A stretch of 64,000 nucleotides of DNA from an uncultured Bacteroidales bacterium (GTDB taxonomy: Bacteria; Bacteroidota; Bacteroidia; Bacteroidales; Bacteroidaceae), in assembly GCA_902799355.1 (NCBI GenBank), contig CADCAG010000001.1, forward strand, positions 46,435 through 110,434, written 5' to 3'. Within the stretch, counting starts at the first letter, position 1. Every line of letters starts with the position of its first letter. A program made the position numbers and the translations under genes. The notes under the pieces were generated by a model. The model saw only the letters and a list, made by a program, of their open reading frames with translations, was not told the DNA's origin and ran no database searches. Below, piece by piece: positions 44,285 through 51,450 of this stretch.

Positions 44285-45688
44285 AAATCCAGTCTTAATG
44301 AACTCGTCAAACTGGTTCTGATAACCGTTGAACACATTGATGTCCACATCACCTGAGATGCCATCGACGCGGCCGTCGGGGCAGAGCTGCCAATAGACCA
44401 GTCGTACATCGGGCTTGTACTGTCCGTAGCGCGCTATCCACACATTATACTTCTTCTTGATGTCAGGTGCGTTGACCATATGCTTGTTGATGAACCCCTG
44501 GTTGATATAGAGGATGGGGCGCATGCCTGTACGTTTCTCAACATATTCCATGAAAATGCGTATGCGCTTCATGAGCACGTCGGCACCACCAATCTTGCGA
44601 ATCTGTGCGTCGGTAGGTTCTACGTCGAGAACAGGAGGGAAGTCGCCCTTGCGGAACAGCGTGTGGTTGACGAAGTATTTGGCCTGCAATTCCGCTGATG
44701 ATTTGAGCGAGAAGAAATGGTAGGCACCTACGTGGATACCCGCTTTCTTGGCTTTCATGTAGTCACTCATGAAATAGCGGTTGCGGATGGTGGTACCCTC
44801 TGTGGACTTGATGTAGATAAAGGATACTGGGAACGTCCTTCCTTGCGCGTCGTGGCGCTTGCCCAGAGAGGTAATACGCAGCTTGTTGAATTCGATGCCA
44901 AAGCGTTTACGCCCCTTCTCGTGTTGGTGGCGCGAGATGTCGATGCCATAGATGCGCTCAGTGGTGTATTTCAGCTTCTCGCCAAGGAATTTTCCTTCCT
45001 TCCATTCGCCTACATGTAGCTGGTGATTGGGCGAAGAGTCAAAGGCAAAACCGTGTAGGACATCATCCTGCCAGAAACCTTCCTTGTGACAGCCGTCCCA
45101 CTCCTCCATGATACCTTGTCCACAAGCTTGCAGCAAAGAGTCCATCTGTCCGATGTAGCGTCCTTGGCTGTCTGTACGTATGGCATAAACTACTGTATCA
45201 CAGTTCCATACTGCCGAGACGATGCGGCCCTTCCAGTCGCGAGTGATGCCTTTACCGTTGAGACCTCCCATCAAGAAATGGCCGGCCTTCCAATAGCCGC
45301 CACATATCTTGACAGCTATCATGGCGCGGTCCTTGGCGGCGATGGTGTCTCTGGTGGCGCTGGTCTTTCGTGGAGTACTGGTATTTTTGGTCTGCTTCGC
45401 TTTCTGTGCCAGTTGTCTATTGTATTGCGCTACATACTGGTATCCCTCGTCGGAGACGTTATGTACCTTCAGATAGTAGCGCATCTCGTCCATCTCTGCT
45501 TCTATGTGTGCACGTTGCAGGGAGTCGGGGGTGGCGTCCTTGACATATCGTATCTCTACCTTGTCTGGAATGTGGGGAGGTGCTGACTGTTGCGCGGATG
45601 GCTGTAGAGGACTTAGTGGGTTTAGCACGACCACGAGTGCCAGTATCAGCAGGTCGGCAAAGGTTGCTATGGAACGTAGCTTCTTCAT
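44273..45688 (-). CDS. GH25 lysozyme with MORN-like N-terminal repeats
   Basis: The 471-residue protein has an N-terminal membrane anchor or signal (residues 10-30), a charged linker, then degenerate MORN-type units (YIGQMDSLLQACGQG, KEGFWQDDVLHGFAF, HVGEWKEGKFLG, about 170-255). The C-terminal GH25 muramidase domain shows YGIDISRHQ (catalytic Asp near 262), FIYIKSTEG, AYHFF and PPVLDVEP (Asp and Glu near 378). It should cleave peptidoglycan in the periplasm or at the surface. It is last in an operon with 5'-nucleotidase and nudC; nudC ends 7 bp upstream. Confidence 0.88.
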   Translation of the reverse strand: MKKLRSIATFADLLILALVVVLNPLSPLQPSAQQSAPPHIPDKVEIRYVKDATPDSLQRAHIEAEMDEMRYYLKVHNVSDEGYQYVAQYNRQLAQKAKQTKNTSTPRKTSATRDTIAAKDRAMIAVKICGGYWKAGHFLMGGLNGKGITRDWKGRIVSAVWNCDTVVYAIRTDSQGRYIGQMDSLLQACGQGIMEEWDGCHKEGFWQDDVLHGFAFDSSPNHQLHVGEWKEGKFLGEKLKYTTERIYGIDISRHQHEKGRKRFGIEFNKLRITSLGKRHDAQGRTFPVSFIYIKSTEGTTIRNRYFMSDYMKAKKAGIHVGAYHFFSLKSSAELQAKYFVNHTLFRKGDFPPVLDVEPTDAQIRKIGGADVLMKRIRIFMEYVEKRTGMRPILYINQGFINKHMVNAPDIKKKYNVWIARYGQYKPDVRLVYWQLCPDGRVDGISGDVDINVFNGYQNQFDEFIKTGFLTP

Positions 45689-45695
45689 GTTCTCC

Positions 45696-46442
45696 TTACT
45701 CCTTGTTTTCCTCCAGCCAACTGTCTAGGAGCTGGCGTGCTATGGATAGTTTCTCAGGGATGTGTGGCAGGTGGTTACGGTCAAACCAGGCGCCCTTTGA
45801 CAGTTCAGAACGTTGCAGGTGAATCTTGCCACCGTCGTAGTCGGCTGTGAAGCCAACCATCAGCCCACAAGGGTAGGGCCATGGCTGTGAACCGAAGTAA
45901 CGCAGATTGGTGATGTGTAACCCCGTCTCCTCCATAACTTCACGATAGACAGCTTCCTCCAGCGTCTCGCCAGTTTCTACGAAGCCTGCCACGAGTCCAT
46001 AGTGGTCGTCTCGGAAGTTGTTGGCGTGAACCAGCAGCACCTCATCGCCTTTGCGGACTAGGACGATAACGGCAGGAGCCAGCAGAGGCCATATCTCTTT
46101 GCCGCACTGGTCGCATTTCTTGGAGATGGCCGTGTCGAAGTGCATCGTTCCGCCACAGACACCACAGAACTTGTTGCTCTGGTCCCAGTAAAGCAGTTCG
46201 CGACACTTGCCGGCAAGTCGGTAGTCTGCCTCCGACAGCTTATAGTAGCTCTGGCGCAGGCCACACATCTCGTAGCGGTCGGAGTCAGTAATGGGTTGGT
46301 CGATGCGGTATGCCTTGGTACCATCGATGTCCATAACGGTAGTCCAAGGCTTTACTTCAGTAGGTGCCTCTTCGGGTATTTGATAGGTATCGCCCGTCTT
46401 CAGCAAGACGAGGTCACTCTGGCAAAAAACAAAGTATTTCAC
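45696..46442 (-). CDS. nudC: NAD(+)/NADH pyrophosphatase NudC
   Basis: The 248-residue protein has the NudC zinc ribbon (FCGVCGG and KKCDQCGK near 95-120), a Nudix box (GFVETGETLEEAVYREVMEE, then TGL, near 155-178), and the SQPWPYP array diagnostic of NADH pyrophosphatases near 187. It cleaves NAD(H) to NMN(H) and AMP, and can remove NAD caps from RNA. The start is a GTG at 46442, as no ATG fits. A 5'-nucleotidase gene lies 17 bp upstream. Confidence 0.92.
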   Translation of the reverse strand: MKYFVFCQSDLVLLKTGDTYQIPEEAPTEVKPWTTVMDIDGTKAYRIDQPITDSDRYEMCGLRQSYYKLSEADYRLAGKCRELLYWDQSNKFCGVCGGTMHFDTAISKKCDQCGKEIWPLLAPAVIVLVRKGDEVLLVHANNFRDDHYGLVAGFVETGETLEEAVYREVMEETGLHITNLRYFGSQPWPYPCGLMVGFTADYDGGKIHLQRSELSKGAWFDRNHLPHIPEKLSIARQLLDSWLEENKE

Positions 46443-46459
46443 GATGTAATGTTTATTGT

Positions 46460-48166
46460 TTACTCTCCAAAGATCAGTTTTCTGTCACGTTCAATGGCTG
46501 GGCGTGCCCATGCATCAGGGATGAAACGCCAGTTGTTAAAGGATTTGCCCTCTACACGTCCTTCGCGCTCAATCTTCTGAGTCAGATAGTAACGCTGGTC
46601 ACGCTCACTCATATAAATGATACGGCTGTTGATGGAGTCTAGGGGAATGCCTGCACCATGGGTAAGCAGTTCGCCGCCACCATTGCCGCGATAGCTGTTC
46701 ATGGCTACCTTATACCATGCTTTCTCGTCGAAGGGACGACCGTCAGAGAGCTGAAGGATGTGTACCTTCTGTCCATCAGGCTTGGTTACATCTACGACAT
46801 AGTCGATGCCTGCTGCCGAGTCGAAGTTGAAGGTCAGGTTCTTAAAACCTCTGCGCTGCTCGTCACCTGCTGCTCCTTCGTTGAGCATCATGATATGGTC
46901 GTCAGCGCTCTTCATGGTGTTCACCCACAGGTCATAGCTCATCTCCAGATGCTTGCGAATCTCCTCGCCCGTCATGCGGAGCATATAGATTTTGTTCTCG
47001 AAACGGTATAGCTTGAACATGTCGCTCATATATATCGGCCCTGCATTGATGGTTGTGTTAAACACTAAGGGCGCGTTGAAAGAGATGTCCGCATGTGTGT
47101 ACTCTAACTGCAGCTGATGGATGAGGTCTGTGAAGGCTGTTGGACCGAAGAAGGAGTCGCGTGAACGCATAGGACTGACAACGGTGCCCAGCTGGCGTTC
47201 CACAAACTGGCGGATAGCGTCTACCTGTGACTGGAAATGGTTCATGTATTGCTGATCGATGGCTTCACCTGTAATATCGATAAGTTCACCCTTTTTGCTA
47301 ATGACTTTGCCGTTACGAATTTGAATGGTTGCCTGTGCCACCTTGACGGCATTGCATGACGGATCCAGACAGAGCACGCCGTTGATGGTAGCATTACGCT
47401 CCGTATGGTCATGGCCAAAGAAGATGACGTCGAAACCTTCTACCGTCTCAGCCATCTTTCTGGCGACATCTTCCTCATAGCTGGGGGTGACGATGCCGCC
47501 ATCCCATCCACTATGGAAGAGTCCTACGATGACGTCGGCTTTCTCCTGCTCTTTCAGTACCTTAATCCAGTGGCGTGCACTCTTGAGCATTTCGTCAAAG
47601 TGCAACCCCGTCCACAGACTCTCGTGCAGCCAGTTGGGAATGGCCGGTGTCAGCATACCCAGTATGGCAACACGAACACCCTCGCGCTCAATGATTGTAT
47701 AGGGCTTGACATAGGGTTTGCCTGTCTTGGTGTCAATGATGTTGGCACCCAGTACGGGGCACTTGATTTCGCTGACCCATTTGTCGTAGACGGCATGTCC
47801 CGTCTCTACGTCGTGATTACCGAAGTTCTGAGCGTTGTACTGCAGGTAGTTGACGACCTCTGCAGCAATGTTGGACTCGTCAGTCTTTATGTAGTTGGTA
47901 TAATAGCAGGTGGGTTGTCCCTGTAGAATGTCACCGTTGTCCAGCAGGATGATGCGGTCACCATAGCTCTTGCGCTGGCGCTTGAGATAGGTACTGACAC
48001 GTGCCATCGTTCCCTGCATGGGACTACGTTCAGTGAAGTTGTAAGGAAAGAATGCGCCGTGGACGTCTGATGTCTCTATCAGTCGCAGGGTGACGGTTTT
48101 AGCTTGTTTGGCCATTACTGTAAGGCTCATGCACATCAGTGCCAGAATCGTTATTGTCTTTTTCAT
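46460..48166 (-). CDS. Periplasmic 5'-nucleotidase/2',3'-cyclic phosphodiesterase (UshA-like)
   Basis: The 568-residue protein has a signal peptide (about 1-19), a calcineurin-like metallophosphatase domain (IETSDVHGAFFP, DNGDILQGQP, NFGNHDVETG, FFGHDHTERN), and a C-terminal 5'-nucleotidase domain with the substrate-binding SYRGNGGGELL near 488. It dephosphorylates nucleotides, and possibly UDP-sugars, in the periplasm. Its promoter is at 48201-48232 and nudC follows, giving an operon focused on nucleotide breakdown. Confidence 0.9.
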   Translation of the reverse strand: MKKTITILALMCMSLTVMAKQAKTVTLRLIETSDVHGAFFPYNFTERSPMQGTMARVSTYLKRQRKSYGDRIILLDNGDILQGQPTCYYTNYIKTDESNIAAEVVNYLQYNAQNFGNHDVETGHAVYDKWVSEIKCPVLGANIIDTKTGKPYVKPYTIIEREGVRVAILGMLTPAIPNWLHESLWTGLHFDEMLKSARHWIKVLKEQEKADVIVGLFHSGWDGGIVTPSYEEDVARKMAETVEGFDVIFFGHDHTERNATINGVLCLDPSCNAVKVAQATIQIRNGKVISKKGELIDITGEAIDQQYMNHFQSQVDAIRQFVERQLGTVVSPMRSRDSFFGPTAFTDLIHQLQLEYTHADISFNAPLVFNTTINAGPIYMSDMFKLYRFENKIYMLRMTGEEIRKHLEMSYDLWVNTMKSADDHIMMLNEGAAGDEQRRGFKNLTFNFDSAAGIDYVVDVTKPDGQKVHILQLSDGRPFDEKAWYKVAMNSYRGNGGGELLTHGAGIPLDSINSRIIYMSERDQRYYLTQKIEREGRVEGKSFNNWRFIPDAWARPAIERDRKLIFGE

Positions 48167-48200
48167 CAGTATAAATATGGTAGGTCTGAATTGTTTTTTG

Positions 48201-48232
48201 CAAAGGTAGATATATTTTTTTAATTCACCAAG
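48201..48232 (-). promoter_or_regulatory. Promoter of the 5'-nucleotidase operon
   Basis: On the minus strand CTTG (48229-48232) and TACCTTTG (48201-48208) are separated by 20 bp, 34 bp upstream of the start codon. Confidence 0.65.
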
Positions 48233-48253
48233 TTCTCAGGCACGCTTTTTGCT

Positions 48254-48267
48254 GGTTAAAGGTTAAA
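48254..48267 (+). repeat. Heptanucleotide repeat before dnaJ-like gene
   Basis: Two exact GGTTAAA units lie 27 bp upstream of the start codon, in the A-rich leader. Confidence 0.55.
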
Positions 48268-48281
48268 AGAAAATAAAAAAT

Positions 48282-48288
48282 AGGAGGT
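48282..48288 (+). promoter_or_regulatory. Strong Shine-Dalgarno site
   Basis: AGGAGGT lies 6-7 nt before the ATG at 48295. Such a perfect site is unusual in Bacteroidetes and is not seen before the other genes in this window. Confidence 0.75.
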
Positions 48289-48294
48289 AGTATT

Positions 48295-48966
48295 ATGGCA
48301 TTTATTGATTACTACAAGATTTTAGGGGTTGACAAGACCATACCCCAGAAGGATGTGAAGCGTGCTTATCTGAAGCGTGCCAAGCAGTTTCATCCCGATT
48401 TGCACCCTGACGACCCTAAGGCCAAGGCCAAGTTTCAGGCGCTGACGGAAGCCTATGATGTGATAGGCGACCCTGAGAAGCGTGCCAAATACGATAAGTA
48501 TGGTGAGCAGTGGAAACAGGCTGAGGCTTATGAGAAGGCTGGTGCGGGCTTTGGAGGCTATGGCGGTGCACAGGGCAATCCCTTTGAGGGCTTCGACTTC
48601 TCGCCGTTTGGCTCAGGAGGTGCTGGTGGCTTCTCGTCATTCTTCCAGGATTTGTTTGGTGGTGGCATGCGTGGTGGTCAGGGCTTTGGCGCTCATACCA
48701 CGTATAAGGAGGAGCCCAAGAATACGCAGGCTACTGTCACCATCGATATGTATACCGCCTTGTTGGGTGGTGACATCATGGTGACGACAGGTTCGGGTGA
48801 GCGACTGAAACTGAAGGTAAAGCCTGAGACACAGCCTGGTACCAAGGTGCGTCTGCGTGGCAAGGGCAGGGGAGGTACTGATCTTATCCTGACCTATCAG
48901 GTGAAGTTGCCGACAGGACTGACAGAACGACAGAGGCAGCTGCTGCAACAGATGCAGCAAGGCTAA
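48295..48966 (+). CDS. DnaJ-class co-chaperone (CbpA-like, short)
   Basis: The 223-residue protein has a J domain with the HPD motif (FHPDLHPDD near residue 32), a Gly/Phe-rich region (about 80-140), and a single shortened C-terminal beta domain (TVTIDMYTALLGGDI, VKPETQPGTKVRLRGKG). It lacks the cysteine zinc-finger of true DnaJ and most of the second C-terminal domain of CbpA. It should stimulate DnaK on a subset of clients. It is the only gene here with a strong Shine-Dalgarno site, and converges on kdsB. Confidence 0.87.
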   Translation: MAFIDYYKILGVDKTIPQKDVKRAYLKRAKQFHPDLHPDDPKAKAKFQALTEAYDVIGDPEKRAKYDKYGEQWKQAEAYEKAGAGFGGYGGAQGNPFEGFDFSPFGSGGAGGFSSFFQDLFGGGMRGGQGFGAHTTYKEEPKNTQATVTIDMYTALLGGDIMVTTGSGERLKLKVKPETQPGTKVRLRGKGRGGTDLILTYQVKLPTGLTERQRQLLQQMQQG

Positions 48967-48974
48967 CAGAAAGA

Positions 48975-49001
48975 AAATGCAGGGTTAAGCGCCCTGCATT
49001 T
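48975..49001. terminator. Bidirectional terminator between dnaJ-like gene and kdsB
   Basis: Perfect 10-bp arms AAATGCAGGG and CCCTGCATTT enclose a 7-base loop, followed on the plus strand by GTGTTTTTA. The right arm encodes the last codons of kdsB. Confidence 0.75.
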
Positions 49002-49737
49002 GTGTTTTTAGGAACTCTTCTGCGCGTTGCAGATCTTCCGGTGTGTCGATACCTACCGTTTCTACATTGGTAATACCTACGCGGATGCGGTAGCCGTTCT
49101 CCAGCCAGCGTAGCTGTTCCAGACTCTCTGCTTTCTCCAATGACGACTGTGGTAGTTGTGTGACTTCATGGAGTACCTGACGACGATAAGCATAAATTCC
49201 CAGATGTTTCAGATAGGGGAAATGTTCCAGCCAAGTGGCAGGTTCTTCGCCACGAACATAGGGTATCACACTGCGACTGAAGTACAGGGCAAAGCCGCGA
49301 CGGTCGCACACGATTTTGGGGGAGTTGGGGTTCTGAATAGCCTCCAAATTTTCAAAAGGCTTTCCTAATGTACCTATCTGAGTATCAGAATCTTCAAATA
49401 ATTTCTTTAAAGTTTCTATTTGTGACTTCTGGATGAATGGCTCGTCACCTTGTATGTTGATGATGACATCAGCATCAGTGCCTATTTTTGTGGCGGCTTC
49501 CTCCAGGCGGTCGGTACCGCTTTTGTGGTCAGCGCGTGTCATAACGGCACGGCCGCCAAAAGCCTCAACAGCTTGGTAGATGCGCTCGTCGTCAGTAGCA
49601 ACATACGCCTCCTCAAGTACGGCTGATGCTTGTTCGTAAACTCGCTGGATGACAGTCTTGCCGCCCAGCATGGCCAATGGTTTGCCTGGAAAGCGTGTTG
49701 ACGCATATCTGGCAGGTATGATAGCAATGAATTTCAT
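48985..49737 (-). CDS. kdsB: 3-deoxy-manno-octulosonate cytidylyltransferase
   Basis: The 250-residue CMP-KDO synthetase begins FIAIIPARYASTRFPGKPLA, the nucleotide-binding signature, and has VATDDERIYQAV near 48, NIQGDEPFI near 97, and HLGIYAYR near 185. It activates KDO for the LPS inner core. ATG 49737 is preferred over a TTG six bases upstream. A TATCTTTG box lies at 49760-49767. Its terminator is embedded in its last codons. Confidence 0.95.
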   Translation of the reverse strand: MKFIAIIPARYASTRFPGKPLAMLGGKTVIQRVYEQASAVLEEAYVATDDERIYQAVEAFGGRAVMTRADHKSGTDRLEEAATKIGTDADVIINIQGDEPFIQKSQIETLKKLFEDSDTQIGTLGKPFENLEAIQNPNSPKIVCDRRGFALYFSRSVIPYVRGEEPATWLEHFPYLKHLGIYAYRRQVLHEVTQLPQSSLEKAESLEQLRWLENGYRIRVGITNVETVGIDTPEDLQRAEEFLKTQMQGA

Positions 49738-49787
49738 AATCAAACATGTAAATCTGCTGCAAAGATAGTGAATATTTTTTAAAACGC

Positions 49788-49818
49788 TTTGTAGTATCGT
49801 TTTTTTTTCATACCTTTG
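49788..49818 (+). promoter_or_regulatory. Promoter of the MORN protein gene
   Basis: TTTG at 49788-49791 and TACCTTTG at 49811-49818 are separated by 19 bp. Confidence 0.75.
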
Positions 49819-49840
49819 TCAAGTTTAAATGCCTATTCTT

Positions 49841-50956
49841 ATGAAGAAACGAAATATATTACTCACTTTTTATTCCCTGTTGGCACTGTCAGTGTCAGCA
49901 CAAAAGATTACCCTTGGCTCCTGTAAGATGAAAGACGGCGGAGAGTATAAGGGGCAGATGATGTCTGGTAAACCACATGGCAAAGGTACGACGACCTGGA
50001 AAGATGGCGACCGCTTTGAGGGCGAGTATGTCAAGGGTAAGCGTCAGGGCTATGGCGTCTATACTTTCCATGATGGAGAGAAGTATGAGGGACAGTGGAT
50101 GCAGGATCACCAGCATGGACAGGGAACCTTCTATTTCAATAACAATAACAAGTATGTAGGTTTGTGGTACCGAGACGACCAGGAAGGTCATGGCATCATG
50201 TATTACTATAATGGCGACGTCTATGACGGACAGTGGAAACAGAGCAAGCGTCATGGCAAGGGACGTTATACCTATAAGGGCGGTGCCTACTACGAAGGAG
50301 AGTGGGCGGACGACCAGAAGAATGGTCGTGGCACTTTTAGCTGGGGTGATGGCTCTTCCTATGAAGGACAGTGGAAGGACAACCGCCAGCAGGGTAAGGG
50401 TACTTTCCGTTATGCTAATGGCGACGTCTATATCGGCTCGTTCAATAATGATGCACAGAATGGTAAGGGCATCTATAAGTTCCAGAATGGCGACTTCTAC
50501 GATGGTGACTATGTCAATGGACAGCGCACTGGACAGGGCATCTTCCGCTATGCCAATGGTGACCGCTATACTGGTCAGTTCTATAAGGGCGACAAGCACG
50601 GACAGGGCACGCTGGTGTGGAAGAACGGCAACACCTATCAGGGCGAGTGGAAGGCTGACAAACCCAATGGGCGTGGTAAGCTGACTATGAAGAATGGCGA
50701 CTATTTCGAAGGACAGTTCCGCGATGGTACCATACATGGCGAGGGTATTGCCCGCTATGCTGACGGCTCTAAGTTCCGTGGCCATTTCAAGGACGGCAAG
50801 CGCCATGGGCCAGCTATCGAAGAGAATAAGGAGGGCCTGCGTTTTGAGGGAACCTATGCTGACGACCGTCGTGACGGCCGCTTCGTAGAGAAAGACCGTA
50901 ATGGTAACATCACTGCCCAGGGCACGTATGTCAGAGGCAAGCGACAGGTAGATTGA
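49841..50956 (+). CDS. Secreted 14-repeat MORN protein
   Basis: The 371-residue protein has a signal peptide (KKRNILLTFYSLLALSVSAQ) and then an almost uninterrupted run of about 14 MORN repeats of 23 residues (pattern Y-x-G-x-W...G-x-G-x-x), from about residue 28 to 350. The last units (FRGHFKDGKRHGPA, FEGTYADDRRDGRF) are degenerate. MORN proteins bind lipids or act as scaffolds; the role here is unknown. ATG 49841 gives the clean signal peptide; ATG 49829 is in frame but sits only 10 nt from the -7 box. A GH25 protein with similar repeats is encoded 4 kb away. Confidence 0.88.
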   Translation: MKKRNILLTFYSLLALSVSAQKITLGSCKMKDGGEYKGQMMSGKPHGKGTTTWKDGDRFEGEYVKGKRQGYGVYTFHDGEKYEGQWMQDHQHGQGTFYFNNNNKYVGLWYRDDQEGHGIMYYYNGDVYDGQWKQSKRHGKGRYTYKGGAYYEGEWADDQKNGRGTFSWGDGSSYEGQWKDNRQQGKGTFRYANGDVYIGSFNNDAQNGKGIYKFQNGDFYDGDYVNGQRTGQGIFRYANGDRYTGQFYKGDKHGQGTLVWKNGNTYQGEWKADKPNGRGKLTMKNGDYFEGQFRDGTIHGEGIARYADGSKFRGHFKDGKRHGPAIEENKEGLRFEGTYADDRRDGRFVEKDRNGNITAQGTYVRGKRQVD

Positions 50957-50974
50957 ACATTAAATTTCAGAAAC

Positions 50975-50995
50975 ATTAAAGATTAAAAATTAAAA
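50975..50995 (+). repeat. Heptanucleotide repeat before yhcH
   Basis: Three units read ATTAAAG, ATTAAAA, ATTAAAA, directly before the start codon at 51000; an isolated ATTAAAT lies 16 bp upstream. Confidence 0.6.
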
Positions 50996-50999
50996 TACT

Positions 51000-51446
51000 A
51001 TGATCATCGATACGATAGACAATTTGGAGAAATATGCGGCTCTCAATCCGCTGTTTCCTAAAGTCGTGGAGTTCCTGAAAGCCAACGATCTGAGCAAGAT
51101 GCCGGATGGCAAGCATGAAATCGAAGGCCAGGACCTTTTTGTCAACATCGCTACTACCAAGGGTAAGACTCCTGATGAGGCTGTCCTTGAGGCGCACAAC
51201 AAGATGATTGATATCCAGATACCGCTGACGGCTACCGAGACCTACGGCTATACCCACCGTAGCCTGCTGCCTCAGACGGAATTTGACGTGGAGAAGGATA
51301 TTACCTTTATTCCCGACCTGACTGCCGACAGCTATGTGACCTGTCAGCCAGGCATGATGGTCATTTTCTTCCCACAAGACGGCCATGCTCCCTGCATTGC
51401 CGGCGTCCCCGAATTCAAGAAAGCAATTTTTAAAGTTAAAGCATAA
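51000..51446 (+). CDS. YhcH/YjgK/YiaL family protein (DUF386)
   Basis: The 148-residue cupin-like protein matches the YhcH/YiaL family: MIIDTIDNLEKYAALNP at the start, EAHNKMIDIQI near 65 and PGMMVIFFPQDGHAPCI near 120, with the His/Glu set that could bind a metal. E. coli relatives act in sialic acid or sugar metabolism. Here it is 4 bp upstream of the branching enzyme gene, so a sugar-related role is plausible but unproven. Confidence 0.87.
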   Translation: MIIDTIDNLEKYAALNPLFPKVVEFLKANDLSKMPDGKHEIEGQDLFVNIATTKGKTPDEAVLEAHNKMIDIQIPLTATETYGYTHRSLLPQTEFDVEKDITFIPDLTADSYVTCQPGMMVIFFPQDGHAPCIAGVPEFKKAIFKVKA

Positions 51447-51450
51447 TACT

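Noticed and set aside
49895-50806. 303-codon antisense frame across the MORN gene
   Set aside because: The repeated DNA of the MORN units keeps this frame open by periodicity; the product is a repetitive hydrophobic string.
49920-50900. Regular repeats resembling a CRISPR array
   Set aside because: The repeat period of 69 bp is the coding of 23-residue MORN units; there are no unique spacers and no cas genes.
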